Shown: positions 56,616-64,000 of the stretch, piece after piece | Numbering within the stretch: position 1 is the first letter of the stretch | How the letters are laid out: each line of letters opens with the position of its first letter | Source of the DNA: AWTP1-13 sp963820375 | Lineage (GTDB): Bacteria; Pseudomonadota; Alphaproteobacteria; Rhizobiales; Hyphomicrobiaceae | Reading direction: 5' to 3' | Assembly (NCBI GenBank): GCA_963820375.1 | Contig: CAWFZX010000031.1 | Coordinates: 1 to 64,000 of the forward strand | Length of the DNA: 64,000 nt | Translations under genes and position numbers: made by a program | The notes under the pieces: generated by a model | Databases searched by the model: none | What the model was told of the DNA's origin: nothing | What the model saw: only the letters and a program-made list of their open reading frames with translations

Positions 56616-57095
56616 ATGACCCGAAGCCAAGATTCCGAAAATATGCTGATCATGGAGACCACCAAGGGCAAGGTCGTGATCGAGCTCAGGCCCGATCTTG
56701 CGCCCAAGCACGTGGAACGCATCAAGAAGCTGGTGCGTGAGGGCTTCTACGATGGGGTTGTCTTTCATCGCGTCATCGACGGCTTCATGGCGCAGACCGG
56801 CTGCCCGCAAGGCACCGGCATGGGGGGGTCGCCATATCCCGACCTGAAGGCCGAGTTCAATGCCGAAAAGCACGTGCGCGGCGTGTGCTCGATGGCGCGC
56901 TCAAGCCGACCCGACAGCGCCAACAGCCAGTTCTTCATCTGCTTTGAGGACGCCAGTTTTCTCGACAAGAAATACACGGTGTGGGGCAAGGTGCTCGAGG
57001 GCATGGAGAACGTCGACAAGCTCGAGCGCGGCGAGCCCGTGGCAAAGCCCGACAAGATCCGATCCCTGAAGGTGGCGGCGGACGTGCGCTCGTGA
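56616..57095 (+). CDS. ppiB: Cytoplasmic peptidyl-prolyl cis-trans isomerase, cyclophilin type
   Basis: 159 residues without a signal peptide, the cytoplasmic twin of the gene 52 bases upstream. Active-site stretches FYDGVVFHRVIDGFMAQTG and SANSQFFICFEDA are intact. ATG 56616. The pair ppiA-ppiB ahead of queA-tgt is a common alphaproteobacterial arrangement. Confidence 0.92.
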   Translation: MTRSQDSENMLIMETTKGKVVIELRPDLAPKHVERIKKLVREGFYDGVVFHRVIDGFMAQTGCPQGTGMGGSPYPDLKAEFNAEKHVRGVCSMARSSRPDSANSQFFICFEDASFLDKKYTVWGKVLEGMENVDKLERGEPVAKPDKIRSLKVAADVRS

Positions 57096-57245
57096 GCCGG
57101 GCCTTGATGGCTCGTTAAGGCTGGCGGCAAGGCGAGGCCTGCGCTTTAGCCTTCCTCAATCAGGCTTGCTCAGGATGGCCTGCGTACGCGGTTTGGCTGC
57201 GTGCGGTGACGTCCGTGCGGGCTGGGCGCCCCGAGGGGTGCTTGC

Positions 57246-58016
57246 GTGCGCTATCTCATCAGCTTCGGGCTCGGCTTTGCACTGGCTGCCGGACTATGGT
57301 TGGCGACCGGTTGGGGCTCAGGCCGATCGCCGCATGCCTTTGCCGATCCTGCGGCCGTCGAACGCTGGATGGCCGGCTACTACCTGCAACCCGAACCGCA
57401 GCGACTGGCGCAAGCCATCGAGACCCTGTCTGCTGCGGGCGCGCTCGCAGACGAGGCCCGCCGCAAGCCGGCGGCCGCATTTTTCGCCGCGCTGATCGCC
57501 CACGATCACGACACGCTTGAGCCGTTGACCCAGGCGCTGGCCGAGGCAGCGCCGGCCAAGCAACACCTCATCGCCGAGGCTATTGCCTTGTCTGGGCTGC
57601 CCGAATGGCGCCGCCGGCTGACGGAACTGAAACGCCTTGCGCCGGCGCGCGCGCTGCACATTGACACCCTGCTGGCCGAGCCCGAGGCGCAACCGACGCT
57701 GTTGCTACCCTTTGACAGGGCTGGCGTGGTGCTGGCCATGGTGGTGGCCCACTTCACGGCCACCGGCAGCGAAGAGGCCGCACGGCGGGTGGTTGCCGGC
57801 CTCGCGGGTGCCGCTCAAGACACCGATCCCGTCGCCGCCAGCACTCGCCATCAGGCCAAACTCGCCTTGACCCAGCACGCCGGCTCGGATCCCCGGCTCC
57901 TTGCCTGGTGTCGTCGCGAGGCGGAGGTCCAACCCGAGGCGCTGGCAGAGCTGCTGCGTGATGTCGTCGCCACCGCTGAGGCCAGGCATGCCGCGGCGCA
58001 GCCGGGGCCGCTGTGA
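57246..58016 (+). CDS. Hypothetical protein with one N-terminal membrane helix
   Basis: 256 residues from a GTG preceded by GAGGGG. One hydrophobic helix (about 4-22) is followed by an Ala/Leu-rich all-helical domain with short repeated helices (for example LAQAIETLSAAGALADEAR), suggesting a HEAT/TPR-like solenoid outside or at the membrane. Not recognised. It lies between ppiB and queA on the same strand and may be co-transcribed. Confidence 0.65.
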   Translation: MRYLISFGLGFALAAGLWLATGWGSGRSPHAFADPAAVERWMAGYYLQPEPQRLAQAIETLSAAGALADEARRKPAAAFFAALIAHDHDTLEPLTQALAEAAPAKQHLIAEAIALSGLPEWRRRLTELKRLAPARALHIDTLLAEPEAQPTLLLPFDRAGVVLAMVVAHFTATGSEEAARRVVAGLAGAAQDTDPVAASTRHQAKLALTQHAGSDPRLLAWCRREAEVQPEALAELLRDVVATAEARHAAAQPGPL

Positions 58017-58094
58017 AGCGGCTAGTCGGCGCTTTTTTAGGCCAGGCCACGGTTTGGCAGGCCGAGGCCGCAGGTGTGGCCTATACTGGGCCTA

Positions 58095-59202
58095 ATGCGC
58101 AGCGACCTTTTTGATTTCGAACTGCCGGCGGACCGCATTGCCTTGCAGCCTGTCAGCCCGCGCGATGCGGCGCGGCTGTTGCTCGTGCGTCCTGACCTGC
58201 AGGGGCGGGCTTTCGCGGAGAGCGCCATTTGCCGATAGCCTCGTGCGCACGCTGCCCGAATTCCTGCACCCCGGCGATGCGTTGGTCCTCAACGACACCC
58301 GCGTCATTCGCGCCGCCTTGAGCGGAGAGCGTTGGCGGGGGGAGCAGCGGGCGACGATCTCGTTCAATTTGCACAAGCGCCTGGACGAAAGCCGCTGGCT
58401 GGCCTTTGCGCGGCCCTCCAAGCGCCTGCAGGGTGGCGATCGCATCCGCTTTGGCCACGATGGTCGCGTCTGCTTGCTGGGCCAGCTCGATGCCACCGTC
58501 GCCGCGGTCGGCGAGGCCGGCGAGGTGGAGCTTTCCTTCAGCCTGCATGGGGCCTATCTCGACGAAGCGATCGAGGCGCTGGGCGATCCGCCGCTGCCCC
58601 CCTACATCGCCAGCCGTCGGCCTCCGGTTCCGGCAGATGCCGAGAATTACCAGACCGTCTATGCGCGCCAGGCCGGGGCGGTGGCCGCACCGACCGCCGG
58701 GTTGCATTTTACGCCTGAGCTCCTTGCCGCCCTAGCGGCGCGCGGCGTTTCCAGACATTTCGTCACCCTGCACGTAGGGGCCGGCACCTTCCTGCCGGTG
58801 AAGGCCGAGGATACGGCGCAACATCGCATGCATGCCGAGTGGGGCGAAATCAGCAACGACAGTGCCAGCGCGCTCAACGGCGTCCGGCGCGCCGGTGGTC
58901 GCATCATTGCCGTTGGCAGCACGGCGCTGCGCCTGCTCGAGACGGCCGCCAGCGAGGACGGCCGCCTCAGCCCGTTTGCCGGCGAGACACAGCTGTTCAT
59001 CACCCCCGGCTATCGTTTCAAGGCCGTCGATCTGCTCATCACCAATTTCCACCTGCCGCGCTCGACGCTGTTCATGCTGGTGGCGGCGTTCTGCGGGCTT
59101 GAGACCATGCAGCAGGCCTACGCACATGCGCTTGCGGCCGGCTATCGCTTCTACTCCTACGGCGATGCCTGCCTGCTTTATCCCGCCCACGCCAGCCGAT
59201 GA
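58095..59202 (+). CDS. queA: S-adenosylmethionine:tRNA ribosyltransferase-isomerase QueA (one frameshift)
   Basis: Transfers and isomerises the ribosyl part of SAM onto preQ1-modified tRNA, giving epoxyqueuosine. The true N-terminus MRSDLFDFELPADRIALQP starts at ATG 58095 in a frame that stops at 58234. The rest (LVRTLPEFLHPGDALVLND, ADAENYQTVYARQAGAVAAPTAGLHF, FHLPRSTLFMLVAAF) continues in the next frame. One extra base within the G-rich run at about 58194-58206 explains this; the corrected protein has about 368 residues. Its stop overlaps the tgt start (ATGA), so the two are translationally coupled. Confidence 0.88.
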
Positions 59203-60329
59203 CGGAAGCCTTTTCCTTCACCCTGCAGAAGACCGATGCCGGTGCCCGCCTCGGGGAGATCGCCACCGCGCGCGGCAAGATCGCGACGCCTGCGTTCATG
59301 CCAGTGGGCACCGCCGGCACCGTCAAGGCGGTCTACCCCGACCAGCTCAAAGAGGCCGGCGTCGCTGTGGTGCTGGCCAACACCTATCACCTGATGCTGC
59401 GTCCCGGTGCGGAACGCATCGCCAGCCTCGGCGGACTGCATGCGTTCATGCGCTGGGATCGGCCGATTTTGACGGACTCGGGTGGTTTTCAGGTGATGAG
59501 CCTGGCGAAGCTGCGCACCATCAAGGACGACGGCGTCGCCTTTCAGTCGCATCTCGATGGCGCCGCACACATGCTGACGCCTGAACGTGCCATCGAGATC
59601 CAATGCCTGCTCGGGGCCGACATCCAGATGCAGCTCGACGAGTGCGTGGCCTTGCCGGCGTCCGCGGAGGCGATCGCCGCGTCGGTCAGGCGCTCACTGG
59701 CCTGGGCGCAACGCTGCAAGCGCGCCTTCGCCAGTTGCCAAGAGCGCGGCGATGCGCACGCCGGCCAGGCGTTGTTCGGTATCGTGCAGGGCGGTACAGA
59801 CGCCGACCTGCGTGCCCGTTCCGTCGAGGGCTTGCTGGAACTTGATTTTCCCGGTTACGCCGTGGGCGGCCTTGCCGTGGGCGAATCCCAGCAGGCGATG
59901 CTCAAGACGCTGGAATGCACGTCCCCGCGGCTGCCGGCGGACCGGCCGCGCTATCTGATGGGGGTTGGCACCCCCATCGATCTGATCGAGGGGGTCGCAC
60001 GCGGCATCGATATGTTCGACTGTGTCATGCCCACGCGTTCGGGCCGGCACGGGCAGGCCTTCACCTGGAATGGCAAGCTGAACCTGCGCAATGCCGTGCA
60101 CAGCAACGATCCGGCTCCGCTCGACCGGGCCAGCCGGTGTCCTGCCGCGCGTGACTACTCCCGCGCCTATTTGCATCACCTGGTCAAGGCAGAAGAATAT
60201 CTGGCCGCCATGTTGCTGTCGTGGGCCAACATCGCCTTCTATCAGGAGCTGATGGCGGCCATGCGCATGGCCATCGCCGAAGGTCGGTTCGCCGCCTGGG
60301 CCGCGACAACCAAGGCGCAGTTGGCCTGA
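59199..60329 (+). CDS. tgt: tRNA-guanine transglycosylase with a lost zinc site
   Basis: Exchanges guanine-34 of GUN-anticodon tRNAs for preQ1. 376 residues, TIM-barrel fold. Catalytic parts are intact: PILTDSGGFQVMSL with the base-binding Asp, GIVQGGTDADLRARS, and the nucleophile Asp274 in DMFDCVMPTRSGRHG. The structural zinc site is not. E. coli Tgt uses Cys302, Cys304, Cys307 and His333; the aligned residues, at a constant offset of ten, are Ser312, Cys314, Ala317 and Ala343 (ASRCPAARDYSRAYLHHL and LLSWANIAFYQELM). Three of four ligands are gone. This is not a reading error of one base, since flanking residues align perfectly. Confidence 0.93.
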   Translation: MTEAFSFTLQKTDAGARLGEIATARGKIATPAFMPVGTAGTVKAVYPDQLKEAGVAVVLANTYHLMLRPGAERIASLGGLHAFMRWDRPILTDSGGFQVMSLAKLRTIKDDGVAFQSHLDGAAHMLTPERAIEIQCLLGADIQMQLDECVALPASAEAIAASVRRSLAWAQRCKRAFASCQERGDAHAGQALFGIVQGGTDADLRARSVEGLLELDFPGYAVGGLAVGESQQAMLKTLECTSPRLPADRPRYLMGVGTPIDLIEGVARGIDMFDCVMPTRSGRHGQAFTWNGKLNLRNAVHSNDPAPLDRASRCPAARDYSRAYLHHLVKAEEYLAAMLLSWANIAFYQELMAAMRMAIAEGRFAAWAATTKAQLA

Positions 60330-60427
60330 GGCGTAGCGCTTACCTCGAAGAGGCGCCCGCGAACTGCACCAGGAACCCTCTGGCCGGCTTGGCGTTGAGG
60401 CACAGGGCCTCTGAAGGGACAGCGGGC

Positions 60428-60607
60428 ATGCCATCAGACAGGGATGGTCTTGCGGAGCGGTGGCGCGCACTCGCCGCCGAGGCACGCGCCTGTGCGGCCG
60501 CCATGATGCAGCCGGAGGCGCGGCGCATCATGCAGGAAATCGCCGCCGCCTATGATGTTCTCGCCCGACGTGCGAGCGCGGTTAAGGATCACAAACAGTC
60601 CGAGTAG
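60428..60607 (+). CDS. Small hypothetical protein
   Basis: 59 residues from ATG 60428, with GAAGGGA upstream. Composition RWRALAAEARACAAAMMQPEARRIMQEIAAAYDVLARRA suggests two amphipathic helices; short proteins with the pattern AEExRxxAExM...MLxIAxxYxRLAxRA are common in rhizobia. Function unknown. Confidence 0.55.
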   Translation: MPSDRDGLAERWRALAAEARACAAAMMQPEARRIMQEIAAAYDVLARRASAVKDHKQSE

Positions 60608-60733
60608 GCGGTTCCCCCACCAAGTCTGCCGCCGCTGCCGCGGGTGGGCACGAACCCTGGCCTCCCCGAACAGGGCCTCCCCGCAACAGCAACCCGCAGG
60701 CCACGACCTGTTCTGCCGACCCGCCGCAGGGCC

Positions 60734-61864
60734 TCAGGCCACGGTTTCCTTGATCAGGTGATCGACCAGGCTCAGCAAGGCCTGCTGGCGCGAGGCGCCC
60801 GCTTTGAGGAGCCCGGCAAAATGGGCGACTTGTCGGTCGGCGCTGGTGCCGCGCGCAAGGATCACGCGCGCATGCTCGAGCTCGGCGGTGCAGCTTAACG
60901 CCTCGGCATCTTCGCGGAGCATCGCCAGCAATTCCTCGACCAGATCGCGGAACGGAACGAGCTCGCCCTTGCCGAGATCGAACAGGCTTCCCTCGACGCC
61001 GTAGCGCTGCGCGCGCCAGCGGTTCTCGGCAAGCAGGAACAGGGGATAGGTGCGCCAGATCTGGTTGGCGCGCCGCAGCCGATACAGCATGCGCAAGATG
61101 CAGACATAGAACGCAGCCACGCACACCGCATCTTCGATCAGTGTACAGACGTCCGTGACCCGCATTTCCAGGGTCGGGAAGCGCGCAGACGGCCGGATGT
61201 CCCACCAGATCTTGCTGGCGTCCTCGATGATGCCATTGCGCACCAGCAGATCGACCGTCTGCAGATATTCAAACCAACCCTCGAACCGACCCGGCATGCC
61301 GGTGCGCGGCAGTTCCTGGTAGGCGGCAAGCCGATAGCACTTGAGGCCGGTGTCCTCGCCCTCTGCGAACGGAGAGGATGTTGACAGCACCAACAAGTGC
61401 GGCAGGAAATAGCGGGCCTGGTTGAAGAGATCGATGCGCAGCTCGTCGTCTTCGATACCGACGTGGACGTGCATGCCGCAGATCACCAGGCGGCGACCGA
61501 CCCCGGCCAGGTCCTTGGCAATGGACTGATAGCGTGCGCGCTCGGTGGGCTCTTGCGCGCTCCAGCGCGCGAATGGGTGGGTCGATGCCGCGAGCGGTGC
61601 CAGGCCATGCGCGGCGGCGAGGTCGGCAACGGTGCGGCGCAAGCTGGCAAGTTCGGCGCCCGCCTGGCGTGGAGTGGTGTGCACGCTGGTGCCCACTTCG
61701 ATCTGCGATTTGAGAAATTCGCGGGCCACCTGGCCTTTGAGCGCCTGCTGCGCAGCATCGAACAGGGCCGGCGGCATCTCGCGCACGAGGTCGCGGGTGG
61801 TCTGATCGACCAGGAGGTATTCCTCCTCGATGCCGATGCTGAAGGAAGGATCCTTGAGTGCCAT
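60734..61864 (-). CDS. Carboxylate-amine ligase, YbdK/GCS2 family
   Basis: 376 residues, similar to the weak glutamate-cysteine ligase YbdK. Signature stretches: SIGIEEEYLLVDQTTRDLV at the N-terminus, SQIEVGTSVH with metal-binding Glu, CGMHVHVGIEDDELR, and PTLEMRVTDVC. Whether it makes gamma-glutamylcysteine or another amide in vivo is unclear. Confidence 0.85.
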   Translation of the reverse strand: MALKDPSFSIGIEEEYLLVDQTTRDLVREMPPALFDAAQQALKGQVAREFLKSQIEVGTSVHTTPRQAGAELASLRRTVADLAAAHGLAPLAASTHPFARWSAQEPTERARYQSIAKDLAGVGRRLVICGMHVHVGIEDDELRIDLFNQARYFLPHLLVLSTSSPFAEGEDTGLKCYRLAAYQELPRTGMPGRFEGWFEYLQTVDLLVRNGIIEDASKIWWDIRPSARFPTLEMRVTDVCTLIEDAVCVAAFYVCILRMLYRLRRANQIWRTYPLFLLAENRWRAQRYGVEGSLFDLGKGELVPFRDLVEELLAMLREDAEALSCTAELEHARVILARGTSADRQVAHFAGLLKAGASRQQALLSLVDHLIKETVA

Positions 61865-61981
61865 GGGGGAAATGTTGGCACGAATTGGCGCCGCTTCAAA
61901 TGACGGCGGGCGAACGGGGATAAGGTAAAGTGGGGACGCCAGCGGCGGTGCCGGCTTGCTGCTCGCGGCAAACCCGGCGGC

Positions 61982-62884
61982 TTAGCTTGCTTGTTCGCCA
62001 TCGAGCCAGGCGGCCGCCAGCGGCCATAGCGTGCCGCGGAACTCCGAGCGGAAGAAGCCAAGATGGCCAATCCGCGTGGCCTTGGCGTCGGCGAGGCGGA
62101 TCTGCCAGATGCTGCGCTCGCTATTGGCGGTGAAATGCGCCGCCATATGGCCAACGGCGGCGGGCGTGCCCCAGACGTCGTCCTCGATTTGGGCAAAGCG
62201 GATCGGGGCACGCAGGGTGGCAAAATGACGGACCTCGGTCAGCGTCGGATCGCCGAAAATGAACTCCGGCGTCATGCACCAGGCCGTCCACTCCAGAAAG
62301 GCGGGGCCCGGCATGTTCTCGCCGCCGAGCAACGCGCCGGGAAAGTAGCCCAGCGTGCGCACGATGGGGCGCGCGACCAGGCCCATCAGCAGGCGAACGC
62401 GATAGCGTTCCGGGCTGCGCATGCGTCGCCAGTAGCCGCTCAGAGTTGCGATATTGAGCTGGCGGGCGATCGCCGCGTTGTTATGGGCCAGGCCGGTTGC
62501 GAAACCGCCCATGCTGTGACCCAGCCAATGCAGGGGTCGATGCGGATGGGCAGCTTTTGCCCAAGCGATCACGCCCGCGACATCGAGAGTGCACCAGTCG
62601 CGCATGCGGGCAGGAAAGCCGCGCAGGGTGTGGGGAGCTGAGCCACCGATGCCGCGGTAGTCGAAGGTCACCACAGGGCCGCCGCGTTGCGCCAGATAGG
62701 CGGCGAACTTGGCATAGTAGCGGGCGGGCACGGCTGCGGCCGGGCCGATGATCGTAATGGGTGACTGGCCGGGCTCCCCGCCGCCGAACACGGTGGCCGC
62801 GAGGGCGTAACCGTCGATGGCAGAAATCGTGAGATCGCGCGCCGGCGCGGCCGCGCCCTCCCCTGTGCTGGTCATTTTAGCCAT
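61982..62884 (-). CDS. Alpha/beta hydrolase
   Basis: 300 residues. Nucleophile elbow GHSMGG near residue 126, oxyanion region FDYRGIGGSAP, and a C-terminal His in IGHLGFF. The segment after the elbow (SGYWRRMRSPERYRVR) forms the cap. I start it at 62884 (MAKMTSTG); 62908 is an alternative. Esterase or lipase-like, substrate unknown. Confidence 0.8.
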   Translation of the reverse strand: MAKMTSTGEGAAAPARDLTISAIDGYALAATVFGGGEPGQSPITIIGPAAAVPARYYAKFAAYLAQRGGPVVTFDYRGIGGSAPHTLRGFPARMRDWCTLDVAGVIAWAKAAHPHRPLHWLGHSMGGFATGLAHNNAAIARQLNIATLSGYWRRMRSPERYRVRLLMGLVARPIVRTLGYFPGALLGGENMPGPAFLEWTAWCMTPEFIFGDPTLTEVRHFATLRAPIRFAQIEDDVWGTPAAVGHMAAHFTANSERSIWQIRLADAKATRIGHLGFFRSEFRGTLWPLAAAWLDGEQAS

Positions 62885-63080
62885 GCTCAATCGTGCTTGC
62901 TCCCGCAACCTTGACAGCCATGCCGATAAAGGGGCCCGCGCCCCTGCCTTATGGCAACGGCGGCAGCCCCTGGTGGCGACCGATACTTTCCACTATAACG
63001 CCGCCGCAGACCTTATTTTGTCTTGAGCGCCCAGGGGATATTGCCCCGGGGCCTTCACTGTTTTTAGCGGAGAGTGAGTG

Positions 63081-64000
63081 ATGTCGGCGGCGTGGACGCC
63101 CGAAAGCTGGAGGTCAAAGCCGATCCTTCAGGTGCCAGAGTACCCCGATCTGGTCAGCTTGGCCGAGGTCGAGCGCAACCTGCGCAACTTTCCTCCGCTG
63201 GTTTTTGTCAAAGAAGTGCGCGACCTCAAGGCAAGACTGGCCGGCGTCGCCGAAGGCAAGGCGTTCCTGCTGCAGGGCGGGGATTGCGCGGAAAGCTTCA
63301 AGGAGCACAAGACCGACTATATCCGCGACTATTTCCAGCTGTTCTTGCAGATGGCGCTGATCTTGACGTTCGCCGGCAGCAGCCAGGTTGTGAAAATCGG
63401 GCGCGTCGCCGGCCAGTTCGCCAAGCCGCGTTCCTCGCCCATGGAAAAGCAGGACGGCAAGGAGCTGCCGAGCTATCGCGGCGACATCATCAACGGTCCC
63501 GACTTCACGGCGCAAGATCGCATTCCCGACCCGCGTCGGCAATTGGAGGCCTATCGGCAATCAGCGGCAACCCTGAATTTCCTGCGCGCGCTGCTCGACG
63601 GCGGTTATGCCTCGCTCGATAACGTGCATCGCTGGGAACTCAAGTTCATGGAGGGTACCGCGGTCGAGAGGCGATACAATGAGCTGGCCAACGAGATCAA
63701 GCGCACCGTGGAGGTGAACGAGCTGCTCGGTATGACGGCTGACAACAGCCTGGCGTTACGCACTACGAGCTTCTACACCAGTCACGAGGCGTTACTGCTC
63801 AGCTACGAGCAGGCGCTGACCCGCCGCGACGAGGCGATGGGGTCGGGCGAATACGTGGCGACCTCCGGCCACCTGTTGTGGATTGGTGACCGTACGCGTC
63901 AGCCTGATGGCGCGCATGTCGAATACTGCCGCGGCATCATCAATCCGATCGGCATGAAGTGTGGGCCCTCACTGGAGACCGATCAGCTGCTGCGGCTGAT
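63081..64000 (+). CDS. Class II 3-deoxy-7-phosphoheptulonate (DAHP) synthase, N-terminal two-thirds
   Basis: First step of the shikimate pathway: phosphoenolpyruvate + erythrose 4-phosphate to DAHP. The plant-type class II signatures are clear: WTPESWRSKPILQVPEYPD at the start, FLLQGGDCAESF with the metal-binding Cys, RVAGQFAKPRSSP and GEYVATSGHLLWIGDRTRQ. The frame is open to the window edge (306 of about 460 codons). ATG 63081 is preceded by AGCGGAGAG. A GGGG/CCCC hairpin lies about 35 bases upstream but has no adjacent T-run. Confidence 0.93.
   Translation, partial: MSAAWTPESWRSKPILQVPEYPDLVSLAEVERNLRNFPPLVFVKEVRDLKARLAGVAEGKAFLLQGGDCAESFKEHKTDYIRDYFQLFLQMALILTFAGSSQVVKIGRVAGQFAKPRSSPMEKQDGKELPSYRGDIINGPDFTAQDRIPDPRRQLEAYRQSAATLNFLRALLDGGYASLDNVHRWELKFMEGTAVERRYNELANEIKRTVEVNELLGMTADNSLALRTTSFYTSHEALLLSYEQALTRRDEAMGSGEYVATSGHLLWIGDRTRQPDGAHVEYCRGIINPIGMKCGPSLETDQLLRL

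Noticed and set aside
58095..58240. Programmed frameshift in queA
   Set aside because: No slippery heptamer or downstream pseudoknot is evident; many other genes in the window show the same type of one-base defect, so error is simpler.
1..64000. tRNA or rRNA genes
   Set aside because: I looked for T-loop motifs and rRNA-like stretches by eye in the gaps and found none that form a full structure; a tRNA scan would be decisive.

Overview
The window is GC-rich, densely coding bacterial chromosome from an alphaproteobacterium, most likely of the Hyphomicrobiales (Rhizobiales). The evidence is the order gyrA ... coaD ... ppiA-ppiB ... queA-tgt, DUF2585, a DUF1134/EipA protein, DUF6481, a YkuD-type L,D-transpeptidase with an Ala-rich coiled coil, a class II DAHP synthase and several small secreted Cys-containing proteins of types I associate with Bradyrhizobium-like genomes. 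Order level is inference. I saw no rRNA, tRNA, CRISPR array, prophage or insertion sequence.

Region by region. 1-2.0 kb: a LuxR-type response regulator (cut by the window edge) and a membrane sensor kinase with a degenerate catalytic half. 2.2-13.5 kb: one giant gene encoding a secreted protein with two animal-type heme peroxidase domains, RTX calcium-binding repeats and Ig-like domains, resembling the Mn(II)-oxidising MopA type. 14-24 kb: an L,D-transpeptidase, a FAD monooxygenase, the ubiquinone genes ubiE-ubiB, DUF1499, an MBL-fold hydrolase, an unknown protein and an SDR. 23.8-25.4 kb: a QueF (preQ0 reductase) carrying an N-terminal XRE DNA-binding domain, divergent from a YhhQ queuosine-precursor transporter, with repeats in the shared promoter. 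25.5-28.5 kb: a JmjC/cupin oxygenase, a small Tat-signal protein and an MFS carrier. 28.5-31.9 kb: the EF-P module epmB, an SH3 protein, epmA and efp. 32-37 kb: DMT transporter, FlK-like thioesterase, GST, DUF6481 and a TsuA-like thiosulfate carrier. 37-41.4 kb: dnaE and DUF2585. 41.5-46.1 kb: envelope and secreted proteins, RidA and a DUF2157/GDYXXLXY pair. 46.6-60.6 kb: ssb, DUF2306, an SGNH hydrolase, gyrA, cytochrome P460, a LysE exporter, coaD, a Gly-rich repeat protein, two cyclophilins, queA and tgt. 60.7-64 kb: YbdK, an alpha/beta hydrolase and the start of class II DAHP synthase.

How the genes work together. Four queuosine tRNA-modification genes lie in the window (queF, yhhQ, queA, tgt) and two of them are unusual: QueF is fused to a repressor-like domain next to a plausible operator, and Tgt has lost three of the four residues that normally hold its structural zinc while keeping its catalytic residues. 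This is the best candidate for something undescribed. EpmA and EpmB would beta-lysylate Lys34 of the neighbouring EF-P. The first two genes may regulate the giant peroxidase.

Quality caveat. At least ten apparent single-base indels and one in-frame TGA are scattered through otherwise well-conserved genes on both strands. Their even spread and lack of accumulated decay suggest uncorrected sequencing errors more than pseudogenes, so interrupted genes are annotated over their reconstructed span.
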